Source: BJGV01 sp964194745
Lineage (GTDB): Bacteria; Pseudomonadota; Gammaproteobacteria; Burkholderiales; Nitrosomonadaceae
DNA length: 64,000 nt
Assembly (NCBI GenBank): GCA_965248035.1
Contig: OZ252054.1
Span: 434,001-498,000, forward strand
Direction of reading: 5' to 3'
Under the pieces are notes generated by a model that worked only from the letters and a program-made list of their open reading frames with translations, was not told the DNA's origin and did no database searches. Shown piece by piece: positions 33,631 to 42,936 of this stretch. Within the stretch, counting starts at the first letter, position 1. Every line of letters starts with the position of its first letter. A program made the position numbers and the translations under genes.

Positions 33631-35730
33631 TTATTTTTTATTGATAACTGCTTCAGATACACTCTTTGGCGCCTCTGAATAACGCTTGAATTCCATAGTG
33701 TAAGTAGCACGCCCCTGCGTCGCGGAACGTAGTGAAGTTGAATAACCAAACATCTCTGCTAACGGCACTTCTGCACTTATTACCTTGAGCCCGGGCATGT
33801 CATCCATACCTTGGATCATTCCGCGACGAGAAGATAAATCACCTACCACGTTACCCATAAAATCCGTTGGCGTTTCCACTTCCACTGACATCATTGGTTC
33901 AAGTAACACCGGGCTAGCTTTTCGCATGCCATCCTTAAATGCCATTGAAGCCGCCATCTTAAAAGCATTTTCGTTTGAGTCAACATCATGGTACGAACCA
34001 TCGAATAGTGTAACTTTCACATCTACTACAGGAAAACCTGCCAACACACCGTTGGGCAGAGTATCACGTAAACCTTTCTCTACCGATGGAATGTATTCTC
34101 GTGGCACAGCACCCCCTTTGATTGAGTCAACAAATTCAAAACCTTTGCCAGTCTCATGCGGCTCCATCTTGAGCCAAACATGACCGTATTGGCCGCGCCC
34201 TCCGGATTGCTTGATGAACTTGCCCTCAACTTCCACCAATTTCTTAATGGCCTCGCGATAAGCTACTTGTGGTGCACCTACATTGGCTTCCACGCTGAAC
34301 TCACGCTTCATGCGCTCAACAATGATTTCCAGATGTAGTTCACCCATGCCAGATATGATAGTTTGACCGGACTCCTCGTCGGTACGCACATGGAAAGATG
34401 GATCTTCCTGTGCTAGTCGATTTAGTGCGAGACCCATTTTTTCTTGATCAACCTTTGTTTTCGGTTCCACTGCAACGTGGATCACTGGCTCCGGAAATAC
34501 CATTCTTTCTAACGTAATGACCTTGCTAGGATCGCACAATGTATCCCCAGTAACGGCCTCCTTCAAACCTACTGCAGCAGCAATATCGCCAGCACGCACT
34601 TCCTTGATTTCTTCACGTTGGTTAGCATGCATTTGTAACAACCGTCCAATCCGTTCCTTCCTTTCTTTAATTGGGTTGTAAATAGTATCTCCAGTAGCAA
34701 CAACGCCGGAATATACACGGAAGAAAATCAGCTGGCCAACAAAAGGATCGGTAGCAATTTTAAATGCTAACCCAGCGAACGGCTCGTTGTCGCTAGCATG
34801 ACGCTCTTCTATTCCACCGCTCTCCTTCTCCCCACTGACAGCACGGATGTCAACCGGTGAAGGCAAGTAATCAATTACAGCGTCCAGCATAGCCTGCACA
34901 CCCTTGTTCTTAAATGCCGAGCCGCACAACATCGGTACGATTTCATTATTAATGGTACGAATACGTAGTCCTTTCTTGATGTCGACAACAGGCAGGGTGC
35001 CTTCTTCGAGATATTTGTTCATCAAATCTTCGCTAGCCTCAGCGGCAGTTTCTAACATCTTCTCGCGCCATAACTTGGCATTTTCTATCAGGTTGTCAGG
35101 GATATCGCGTTCCTCGAACTTCATTCCTCGGGTTGAATCATCCCAGTAAATAGCCTTCATCTTGACCAGATCAATAACACCTTCAAATTTATCTTCTGCC
35201 CCGATGGGCAATTGAATGGGTACTGGATGAGCTTTTAGGCGAACCTGCATCTGTTCATAAACACGTATAAAATTGGCGCCAGCACGATCCATTTTATTGA
35301 CGAAAGCAAGACGTGGAACCTTGTACTTATTAGCCTGACGCCATACAGTTTCAGTCTGAGGCTGCACTCCGCCAACTGCGCAAAATACGGCGCAGGCTCC
35401 GTCCAGCACACGCAGAGAGCGCTCTACCTCAATAGTAAAATCAACGTGGCCTGGAGTATCGATGATATTAATACGATGATCGGAATAGTTGTTGTCCATA
35501 CCATTCCAGAAACAGGTGGTGGCAGCTGAGGTAATGGTAATACCACGCTCCTGCTCTTGCTCCATCCAGTCCATGATAGCCGCACCATCATGCACTTCAC
35601 CCATTTTGTGAGAGATACCCGTATAAAACAAAATGCGTTCAGTGGTCGTGGTTTTCCCGGCATCTATATGCGCCATAATTCCGATATTCCGGTAACTCTC
35701 AATTGGTGTTTTTCTTGGCAAAGTATTCAA
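33631..35730 (-). CDS. fusA: elongation factor G
   Basis: 699 residues, full length. GTPase motifs AHIDAGKTTTTERILF, DTPGHVDFT and NKMDR. It drives translocation. It lies in the str operon between rpsG and tuf. Confidence 0.98.
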   Translation of the reverse strand: MNTLPRKTPIESYRNIGIMAHIDAGKTTTTERILFYTGISHKMGEVHDGAAIMDWMEQEQERGITITSAATTCFWNGMDNNYSDHRINIIDTPGHVDFTIEVERSLRVLDGACAVFCAVGGVQPQTETVWRQANKYKVPRLAFVNKMDRAGANFIRVYEQMQVRLKAHPVPIQLPIGAEDKFEGVIDLVKMKAIYWDDSTRGMKFEERDIPDNLIENAKLWREKMLETAAEASEDLMNKYLEEGTLPVVDIKKGLRIRTINNEIVPMLCGSAFKNKGVQAMLDAVIDYLPSPVDIRAVSGEKESGGIEERHASDNEPFAGLAFKIATDPFVGQLIFFRVYSGVVATGDTIYNPIKERKERIGRLLQMHANQREEIKEVRAGDIAAAVGLKEAVTGDTLCDPSKVITLERMVFPEPVIHVAVEPKTKVDQEKMGLALNRLAQEDPSFHVRTDEESGQTIISGMGELHLEIIVERMKREFSVEANVGAPQVAYREAIKKLVEVEGKFIKQSGGRGQYGHVWLKMEPHETGKGFEFVDSIKGGAVPREYIPSVEKGLRDTLPNGVLAGFPVVDVKVTLFDGSYHDVDSNENAFKMAASMAFKDGMRKASPVLLEPMMSVEVETPTDFMGNVVGDLSSRRGMIQGMDDMPGLKVISAEVPLAEMFGYSTSLRSATQGRATYTMEFKRYSEAPKSVSEAVINKK

Positions 35731-35884
35731 GCCTTAATATTTTGAACCGACTTAATGTCAAGAATGCGCCAATGACGTAAAGAACAGATAATTAATGACA
35801 ATCTTCAACTATTTGACAATCTCTCTATGCGCCAAAAACGAACTTCTTTTCTGTTTATCCTTGATATATTTCGGTTAATCGTTA

Positions 35885-36355
35885 TCAAAACCGGTAATGA
35901 GCGAATGCCTTGTTAGATTCTGCCATTCGGTGAACCTCTTCCCGCTTCTTAACTGCACCACCACGACCTTCCGCTGCCTCAGTCAGCTCCCCAGCAAGGC
36001 GTGCATTCATTGATTTTTCACTTCGTTTTCGGGCGGCCTCGCGCAACCAGCGCATAGCCAAAGCATTTCGTCGAATCGACCGTACCTCAACTGGAATCTG
36101 GTAATTAGCCCCACCGACACGACGGCTTTTTACCTCTACCATTGGACGAACATTAGATAATGCCTGTGTAAATATCTCCACCGGATCTTTACCAGTTTTC
36201 TTCTGAATTTGACTCATAGCACCGTAAATAATCCGCTCCGCAACAGATTTCTTGCCACGGGTCATCAGAACGTTAACGAACTTTGCCACTTCTGTATTGT
36301 GGTATTTTGGATCCGGCAAAATTTCGCGTTTCGGAACTTCTCTCCGTCTTGGCAT
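35885..36355 (-). CDS. rpsG: 30S ribosomal protein S7
   Basis: 156 residues, MPRRREVPKREILPDPKYHN at the start and the conserved MTRGKKSVAERIIYGA. 154 bp separate it from fusA. Confidence 0.97.
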   Translation of the reverse strand: MPRRREVPKREILPDPKYHNTEVAKFVNVLMTRGKKSVAERIIYGAMSQIQKKTGKDPVEIFTQALSNVRPMVEVKSRRVGGANYQIPVEVRSIRRNALAMRWLREAARKRSEKSMNARLAGELTEAAEGRGGAVKKREEVHRMAESNKAFAHYRF

Positions 36356-36447
36356 TTCTCTAACCTCAGCGTTAAATATAAGCTCGAACGTCCATCTATG
36401 TATTTTTTAAGCCAACACCAAAAACAATCAAACCCGAACCACTAGCC

Positions 36448-36825
36448 TCAGGCTGCTTTCGGTTTTTTGGCCCCGTACTTGGAACGACTCTGTTTGCGAT
36501 CTTTCACCCCAGCGGTATCAAGACTACCTCGCACCATATGGTAGCGAACGCCTGGTAAATCTTTAACACGGCCCCCACGGATTAATACTACTGAGTGCTC
36601 TTGCAGATTGTGACCTTCGCCTCCAATGTAACTAGATACCTCAAATCCATTGGTTAAGCGAACTCGCGCCACCTTACGTAAAGCTGAGTTTGGCTTTTTT
36701 GGCGTAGTGGTATAGACCCGGGTACAAACTCCTCTCTTTTGTGGGCTATTCCCCAGTGCGGGAACCTTGCTTTTTATATGCCTCGCTAGGCGAGGCTTAC
36801 GTACTAACTGACTAATTGTCGGCAT
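36448..36825 (-). CDS. rpsL: 30S ribosomal protein S12
   Basis: 125 residues. It contains the decoding-site loop TPKKPNSALRK with the wild-type Lys associated with streptomycin sensitivity, and GGRVKDLPGVRYH. It is the first gene of the str operon, preceded by a promoter and a terminator-like hairpin in the leader. Confidence 0.97.
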   Translation of the reverse strand: MPTISQLVRKPRLARHIKSKVPALGNSPQKRGVCTRVYTTTPKKPNSALRKVARVRLTNGFEVSSYIGGEGHNLQEHSVVLIRGGRVKDLPGVRYHMVRGSLDTAGVKDRKQSRSKYGAKKPKAA

Positions 36826-36836
36826 TACAGTTCCCT

Positions 36837-36865
36837 AAAAAAACCAAGACGGCGATATCGCCGTC
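36837..36865 (-). terminator. terminator-like hairpin in the rpsL leader (attenuator candidate)
   Basis: On the minus strand GACGGCG-ATAT-CGCCGTC (36848-36865) is followed by TTGG and seven T (36837-36843), ending about 11 bp before the rpsL start. It lies downstream of the candidate str promoter, so it would act on the str leader transcript itself. Confidence 0.65.
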
Positions 36866-36947
36866 CATATAAACATAAATAGTCTCTAGTATGGCCAATT
36901 TTTGCTGCGCTTCTTAATACTCCCAAGAGCGACCAAAAAGACCACAG

Positions 36948-36976
36948 ATTCTATGGGGTTTATCGCACCATGTCAA
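36948..36976 (-). promoter_or_regulatory. candidate str-operon promoter
   Basis: A consensus -35 TTGACA (36971-36976) and -10 TAGAAT (36948-36953) 17 bp apart on the minus strand, predicting a leader of about 115 nt before rpsL. This is one of the best promoter matches in the window. Confidence 0.7.
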
Positions 36977-37435
36977 GTTTAACTCAGCCTTTTGATGGGA
37001 TACAAAAGAATATCTATATCAAGAAACGGTACAACCAACAAAACACTATGGTCGATACGTAGCATGTGAAACTTTTGGTTACAATTCAGCCTTATTACAA
37101 CAGATCTGTCACAACTGCATCTTTTTGCTGAGGTGACACGAAATTTAATGAACTATAACCAGCACCATGGTCTGAAAGAGACAATAATCTCTGTCGTGTA
37201 ATATAAAACGAACGCTATGACTATTCCAGAAATTACTAGAACCAAATTTTGAGATTTAAAATCACTTCCTTTGCAGCCAATTCGAAGTTGATAAATTCTG
37301 TCTCAGTGCTAGCCGAATTAAGACTTAGCGTGTCTGGAGTTCTTGCGACCAAACTATCCTATCTAGTCTGCTTAAATGGCAGCTGAGTCATGGTCAGATT
37401 TAATCACATACTTAAGCCATAGCCTAGACTAAAGG
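36977..37435. other. 459-bp intergenic region upstream of the str promoter
   Basis: AT-rich, with no open frame of note, no RNA gene and no clear terminator recognised. It separates the str operon from pyrF on the same strand. Confidence 0.4.
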
Positions 37436-38140
37436 CTAATCTATGGCTAATTGTGTTTCAATTTCATTGTTCAATCGCAACAACATTGCCAATGGATCTA
37501 TTGTCTGTGAGATGGGCCTGCCTATCACTAGATAATCTGCACCATTTTGTATTGCCTTACGCGGCGTAGCTATCCGCTTTTGGTCGTCTACAGAAGAATC
37601 AACCGGACGAATCCCCGGCGTAACCAAACAGAAATTAGTACCCATAATTTGTCTAAGTCGTGCAGTCTCTAACGCAGAGCATACTATCCCGTCTAACCCA
37701 CAATTACGCGCTAGGCACGCTAATTTCTGCACCACACACACCGGCTCTCCGTTAAGGCCAATGCTATTCAGATCATCAGGCCCCATGCTTGTAAGTAGGG
37801 TTACAGCAATAAGTTTGGTCGTTCCCGACGGCAATGCATCCCTCGCTGCAGCCAGCATTTTTATTCCACCTAGCGCATGAACATTCGTCATCCATACGCC
37901 CAAACTTGCCGCCGCCTTACACGCTTTTGCCACAGTACTTGGAATGTCATGAAATTTCAAATCAAGGAAAACTTCAAAACCTTTCTCCATAAGTTTCTCG
38001 ACCAACTGTGGTCCAGCAGCGGTAAAAAGTTCTTTGCCTACTTTCACCCGGCACAACATCGGATCAAGCTTATCCGCAAGTATTAGCGCCTGTTCTGCGC
38101 TAGAAAAATCAAGTGCGACTATGATACGAGGGTCTTTCAT
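37436..38140 (-). CDS. pyrF: orotidine 5'-phosphate decarboxylase
   Basis: 234 residues. Catalytic motif VFLDLKFHDIPSTV (DxKxxD) near residue 60 and phosphate-binding YLVIGRPISQ near the C-terminus. It is the last step of UMP synthesis. Confidence 0.96.
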   Translation of the reverse strand: MKDPRIIVALDFSSAEQALILADKLDPMLCRVKVGKELFTAAGPQLVEKLMEKGFEVFLDLKFHDIPSTVAKACKAAASLGVWMTNVHALGGIKMLAAARDALPSGTTKLIAVTLLTSMGPDDLNSIGLNGEPVCVVQKLACLARNCGLDGIVCSALETARLRQIMGTNFCLVTPGIRPVDSSVDDQKRIATPRKAIQNGADYLVIGRPISQTIDPLAMLLRLNNEIETQLAID

Positions 38141-38245
38141 ACGATCATTTCCATTTATTCAATCGGCGATAATTAAGTAATGAACTAGCTTTATAAAATA
38201 CAGCGGACGGATTATATGGAGTTCAATATACAATTCTTTCTGTTT

Positions 38246-38503
38246 TCATTTGTGCTCATCTGTAACAGAGCAATTTTTCCTGAGCGTGATAATTTCGTGC
38301 CTCTGTTTAAATAGCTTGCCTAGACAAGACAAAACACCAATCGCTACACCAAAAGCAAGGAAAAACAGCAGTACTAATATCAGTGGTGTCTGCCATTCAT
38401 AGTTGAAATAATATCGGAGCACTATTGTTTCAGTGTTTTTCGTAGCAAAACTAAGCAAAAACAAAAATAGAACTGACCACAACAACCTTATCAGATAACG
38501 CAT
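38246..38503 (-). CDS. lapA: LapA-family membrane protein
   Basis: 85 residues with two membrane helices (about residues 1-20 and 38-62), a DUF1049/LapA-type protein linked to lipopolysaccharide assembly. It normally precedes lapB; here no lapB lies between it and pyrF. It sits downstream of ihfB, the usual order rpsA-ihfB-lapA. Confidence 0.8.
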   Translation of the reverse strand: MRYLIRLLWSVLFLFLLSFATKNTETIVLRYYFNYEWQTPLILVLLFFLAFGVAIGVLSCLGKLFKQRHEIITLRKNCSVTDEHK

Positions 38504-38640
38504 AATCCTTATCCTGTTATTTATTTTTCGCTTTATTGTTGAACGACATGATTTAAAAGAAACTCCTCCCCCAACTTACTGTACTCTGTATCCTAGAAAG
38601 CTTACTACCGATCAGACTTGACACAATTAGTACAACAAAA

Positions 38641-38677
38641 AAACAAAAAAGGCGGCATGATCTTACGATCTGCCGCC
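38641..38677 (-). terminator. intrinsic terminator after ihfB
   Basis: GGCGGCA...TGCCGCC hairpin with an inner GATC/GATC pairing (38651-38677), followed on the minus strand by TTTTTTGTTT. It ends the rpsA-ihfB transcript, so lapA needs its own promoter or read-through. Confidence 0.85.
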
Positions 38678-38708
38678 GCTATGCTTATCTAATTTGCTAC
38701 AATTTTCT

Positions 38709-38993
38709 TCAGTTCTTATGATCGACTCGCTCGCGCATTTCCTTACCAGCTTTAAAATGGGGCACATATTTCTCTGCTACGTTCACTTTCTCTCCAGATT
38801 TCGGATTACGGCCTATACGTGGTGGACGGTAGTTCAAACCAAAGCTTCCAAATCCGCGAATCTCAATGCGCTGCCCTTGCGACAAGCTTATCGCCATGGC
38901 ATCGAGTATCATCTTAACCGCAAGCTCGGCATCCTTAACCACCAACTGCGGATAGCGGGCTGCAAGACTGGAGATCAATTCAGATTTAGTCAT
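38709..38993 (-). CDS. ihfB: integration host factor beta subunit
   Basis: 94 residues of the HU/IHF fold. It has the DNA-minor-groove arm with RPPRIGRNPKSGEKV (the intercalating Pro) and IEIRGFGSFGLNYR. It lies directly downstream of rpsA, as in other proteobacteria. Confidence 0.94.
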   Translation of the reverse strand: MTKSELISSLAARYPQLVVKDAELAVKMILDAMAISLSQGQRIEIRGFGSFGLNYRPPRIGRNPKSGEKVNVAEKYVPHFKAGKEMRERVDHKN

Positions 38994-39002
38994 AAGTACC
39001 CC

Positions 39003-40718
39003 TTATTCTTCAGTATTCTTGTTATCCATCTTGGCCTTGAGTAAAGCGCCTAAGTTGGTAGTCCCGGCATTGGTGGGACTATCAATCGCGACCTTATGTA
39101 TTGCATCGGATTCTTCTGCCAAATCTTTAGCTTTTATAGAAAGGTTGATGCCACGATTCTTACGATCAACGTTGATAATCATCACTTCAACCACGTCACC
39201 CTCCTTCAAGTGAGTACGAATATCCTCAACTCGGTCACGCGACATCTCGGATGCCCGTAGATAGCCCTCTACATCATTATCCAGTGCAACTACCGCGCCC
39301 TTGGCATCGATCGATTTGACTGTGCCTTTGACAACACTATTCTTGTCGTTCACCGAAACAAAGCTATTAAACGGATCGCTCTCCATCTGCTTAATACCCA
39401 GTGAAATACGTTCACGTTCGACGTCAATAGATAACACCATCGCCTCCACTTCATCACTCTTCTTGTAGTTACGCACCGCGACTTCACCCGACTGGCTCCA
39501 AGAAAGATCAGACAAATGCACTAGTCCATCTATTCCACCCTGCAGTCCAATAAACACTCCAAAATCTGTAATAGATTTGATTTGTCCACGCACTTTATCG
39601 TTTTTCTTATGATTAACAGCAAAATCGTTCCAAGGATTAGACTTGCACTGCTTCATACCAAGCGAAATGCGACGACGTTCTTCATCTATTTCCAAAATCA
39701 TTACTTCTACCTCATCACCCAGCTGCACCATCTTTGAAGGATACACATTCTTGTTAGTCCAATCCATCTCAGACACGTGCACCAGCCCTTCAATACCCTG
39801 TTCAATTTCAACGAATGCACCATAATCAGTCAGGTTACTCACCTTGCCAAACAGACGGGTACTCTGCGGGAAACGCCGGGAGAGCCCTACCCACGGATCC
39901 TCGTTCAATTGTTTCATTCCCAATGAAACACGGTTCTTTTCCTGATCGAATTTAAGTACTTTAGCTGTGACTTCGTCACCGACACTAATCATCTCAGAAG
40001 GATGCTTTACTCGCCGCCATGCAAGATCTGTGATATGCAGTAGGCCATCTATACCACCTAAATCCACGAACACGCCATAATCAGTAATATTCTTGACGAC
40101 CCCTTTGACCACTGACCCTTCTTGCAAATTTGCTAGTAACAATTGTCGATCTTCGCCCTGACTTGTTTCTAACACAGCACGACGTGAAACCACCACGTTG
40201 TTACGTTTGCGGTCAAGCTTGATGACCTTGAATTCCATTTCCTTGTTTTCATACGGCGTAGTGTCCTTGACTGGACGAATATCTACCAACGAACCGGGCA
40301 AAAAAGCTCGAATGCCGTTAATCATTGCGGTCAAACCACCTTTAACCTTGCCGCTCACCATGCCACACACAATAGTACCGCTTTCCATAGCCGCTTCCAA
40401 ATCGTGCCATGCCGTTAAGCGTTTGGCTTTGTCACGTGACAAACGGGTTTCACCATGCCCATCCTCAAGAGCCTCGATGGCAACACTAATAAAATCTCCA
40501 GGCTTGACCTCGATTTCACCTTTGTCATCCTTAAATTCTTCGACTGGAATAAAACTTTCAGATTTTAACCCTGCATTTACTACAACGATATTGAAGTCAA
40601 TCCGGATAACCTCGGCAGTAATCAGCTCGCCGATGCGCATTTCCTGACGTGAGAGGCTTTCCTCAAATAGTGTTGCAAAACTTTCTGATGGATCAGTTAC
40701 GGGAGAAGCAGCAATCAT
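39003..40718 (-). CDS. rpsA: 30S ribosomal protein S1
   Basis: 571 residues with six S1 RNA-binding repeats; repeats three to five show the GIDGLLHITDL, GIEGLVHVSEM and GIDGLVHLSDL signatures. It binds mRNA and is required for initiation. The operon order is cmk-rpsA-ihfB. Confidence 0.97.
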   Translation of the reverse strand: MIAASPVTDPSESFATLFEESLSRQEMRIGELITAEVIRIDFNIVVVNAGLKSESFIPVEEFKDDKGEIEVKPGDFISVAIEALEDGHGETRLSRDKAKRLTAWHDLEAAMESGTIVCGMVSGKVKGGLTAMINGIRAFLPGSLVDIRPVKDTTPYENKEMEFKVIKLDRKRNNVVVSRRAVLETSQGEDRQLLLANLQEGSVVKGVVKNITDYGVFVDLGGIDGLLHITDLAWRRVKHPSEMISVGDEVTAKVLKFDQEKNRVSLGMKQLNEDPWVGLSRRFPQSTRLFGKVSNLTDYGAFVEIEQGIEGLVHVSEMDWTNKNVYPSKMVQLGDEVEVMILEIDEERRRISLGMKQCKSNPWNDFAVNHKKNDKVRGQIKSITDFGVFIGLQGGIDGLVHLSDLSWSQSGEVAVRNYKKSDEVEAMVLSIDVERERISLGIKQMESDPFNSFVSVNDKNSVVKGTVKSIDAKGAVVALDNDVEGYLRASEMSRDRVEDIRTHLKEGDVVEVMIINVDRKNRGINLSIKAKDLAEESDAIHKVAIDSPTNAGTTNLGALLKAKMDNKNTEE

Positions 40719-40851
40719 TGTAAAAACCTGTTTTTAATCCCATCCAGACAAACATCTGACGGGGCTAGTAAGTTAATAAAATTACTCGGACACGCGGCCC
40801 AGACTCTCCCTTCTTGACCTAAGGAAAGCTATATGATAACTGTCTATTGTA

Positions 40852-41529
40852 TCAGACATTTTTACCACAAATTTCAGTGTACCGTCTTAGTATCTCGTTT
40901 ACGACTTCAGTAATATTCAGCAAGGTTGTATCAATGAAACTTGAATCTGTACCCTGTTTTAAGGGCGCCACACTACGACTACTATCGCGCGCATCGCGCT
41001 CCCTGATATCTTGCAAAATAGTAGTGATATTAACATCTGCCCCTTTTTCCATCAACTGTTTATAACGACGTTGTGCGCGCGATTCAGTACTGGCGACAAG
41101 AAATATCTTGAGAGTGGCATCAGGAAACACCACAGAGCACATATCACGACCCTCAGCCACTAGTCCAGGATTTCGGCGAAATGCACGCTGACGACCCAGC
41201 AGTGCCTTTCTAACTTGCGAATGTGTAGCAATCTTGGAAGCCCCGTTACCGCATGTCTCAGTGCGAATTATATTGGCAACATCTTCGCCTCCTAGTCGAA
41301 TTTCTGTATCTTCAAAGGTGACATTAAGGTGTACAGCTATGGTAGCTAGTACTTCTTCATCAGCTAAATCAACTCCTGTTCGCGTTGCTACCAGCGCTAC
41401 TAAGCGATAGAGCGTACCACTATTGAGATAATGAAATCCCAAACTTCCTGAAACCCGTTGTACAACTGTGCCTTTACCAGATGCGGACGGGCCATCAATC
41501 GCTATTACTGGAATACTATTAATACCCAT
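40852..41529 (-). CDS. cmk: cytidylate kinase
   Basis: 225 residues from ATG 41529 (MGINSIPVIAIDG), chosen because the P-loop GPSASGKGTV follows at the usual distance; an upstream start at 41559 is less likely. CMP/dCMP phosphorylation. It lies between aroA and rpsA. Confidence 0.95.
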   Translation of the reverse strand: MGINSIPVIAIDGPSASGKGTVVQRVSGSLGFHYLNSGTLYRLVALVATRTGVDLADEEVLATIAVHLNVTFEDTEIRLGGEDVANIIRTETCGNGASKIATHSQVRKALLGRQRAFRRNPGLVAEGRDMCSVVFPDATLKIFLVASTESRAQRRYKQLMEKGADVNITTILQDIRERDARDSSRSVAPLKQGTDSSFIDTTLLNITEVVNEILRRYTEICGKNV

Positions 41530-41574
41530 GAAAAACCTTAATAAACCTCTTACATACAAGAAGATTATACCAAT

Positions 41575-42867
41575 TCAGAGCCTGACTATTTCTGCAAACT
41601 TTTCAAAAAAATCGGGAAAAGTTTTGGACACACAGTCCGGATCATTGATACGTACTGAGGTACCCAATGACACTAATGAAAAACACATGGCCATACGGTG
41701 ATCATCGTAAGTATCAATTGCTATATGTGGAATAAGGCTTACACCAAGTGGCGGCATAATGCGCAGAAAGTCCAATCCCTCATCTACCTCCGCGCCTAAT
41801 TTACGTAACTCCTTCGCCATTGCTGCAAGGCGATCGGTTTCCTTAACCCTCCAACTTGCAATATTCGTAAGTGTGGTCACACCATCAGCAAACAACGCGA
41901 CTACTGCAAGTGTCATAGCAGCATCGGGAATATTATTACAGTCAATGTTAATTGCTTTAAGATGTTTAGATTGCGGTGCGCGTACTTCAATCCAGTTATC
42001 CCCTTGTGAAATACGTGCTCCCATTTTCTCCAACACCTCAATAAAACGCACATCCCCCTGAAAGCTGCCACGACCTATCCCTTCGACTCGGACTGGACCA
42101 CCACCAATCGCTCCAGCAGCAAGAAAATAAGATGCCGATGATGCATCGCCTTCTACAAAAACTTCGCCGGGACTGTAATAGTGCTGCCTATCGCGTAGCG
42201 TGAAATGTCGCCATCCATCTTGCTCAACTTGTACTCCAAAACGTTCCATCATCGCTAAAGTTAGTTCGACGTATGGTCGCGAAATTAGCTTCCCAATCAC
42301 CTCAATGGTCAGCATTTCACCTATCAGCGGTGAGGCGATCAGTAAACTGGTCAGATACTGACTGGAGACATCACCTCTCACCTCTACTGGACTCACATGA
42401 ATTTTAGCAGCCTTTATTTCCAGTGGCGGGAAACCCTCATTGCCAAGATAGATGATATCTGCGCCAAGTTGCCTAAGCGTATCTACCAGATCTCCAATAG
42501 GGCGCTGATGCATGCGCGATACACCAAAAAGCCGATAATGTCCCTGCACCAAAGCCAACACAGCCGTTAAGGGACGGAAAGCCGTTCCGGCATTACCCAG
42601 AAACAAATCTACCTCGTTTACTGGGAACTGCCCACCTACACCCTGCACACGATAATCGTTATCACCGGTTTGGGTGATAGGCACGCCAAGCGCCCTAAGT
42701 GCATCAAGCATACATGCCGTATCATCGGAGATAAGTAGATCGCGCACATGAGTAATACCATGCGCCAATGCAGCAAGTAGCAAAATACGGTTAGAAATAC
42801 TCTTCGAGCCTGGTAGCCGTACCACGCCCTGTGCTGTCCTAACAGCAGGGAGATCAAGTAATTTCAC
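41575..42867 (-). CDS. aroA: 3-phosphoshikimate 1-carboxyvinyltransferase (EPSP synthase)
   Basis: 430 residues. Signatures LPGSKSISNRILLLAALAHG and LFLGNAGTAFRPLTA at the N-terminal half, and RVKETDRLAAMAKELRKLG in the C-terminal half. Shikimate pathway. Confidence 0.96.
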   Translation of the reverse strand: MKLLDLPAVRTAQGVVRLPGSKSISNRILLLAALAHGITHVRDLLISDDTACMLDALRALGVPITQTGDNDYRVQGVGGQFPVNEVDLFLGNAGTAFRPLTAVLALVQGHYRLFGVSRMHQRPIGDLVDTLRQLGADIIYLGNEGFPPLEIKAAKIHVSPVEVRGDVSSQYLTSLLIASPLIGEMLTIEVIGKLISRPYVELTLAMMERFGVQVEQDGWRHFTLRDRQHYYSPGEVFVEGDASSASYFLAAGAIGGGPVRVEGIGRGSFQGDVRFIEVLEKMGARISQGDNWIEVRAPQSKHLKAINIDCNNIPDAAMTLAVVALFADGVTTLTNIASWRVKETDRLAAMAKELRKLGAEVDEGLDFLRIMPPLGVSLIPHIAIDTYDDHRMAMCFSLVSLGTSVRINDPDCVSKTFPDFFEKFAEIVRL

Positions 42868-42936
42868 AACACACCTTAGGACTGATCCTCACAAATAAAT
42901 CTCCTTTCACTTAGAGATTCTACGTGCGGACAATTA

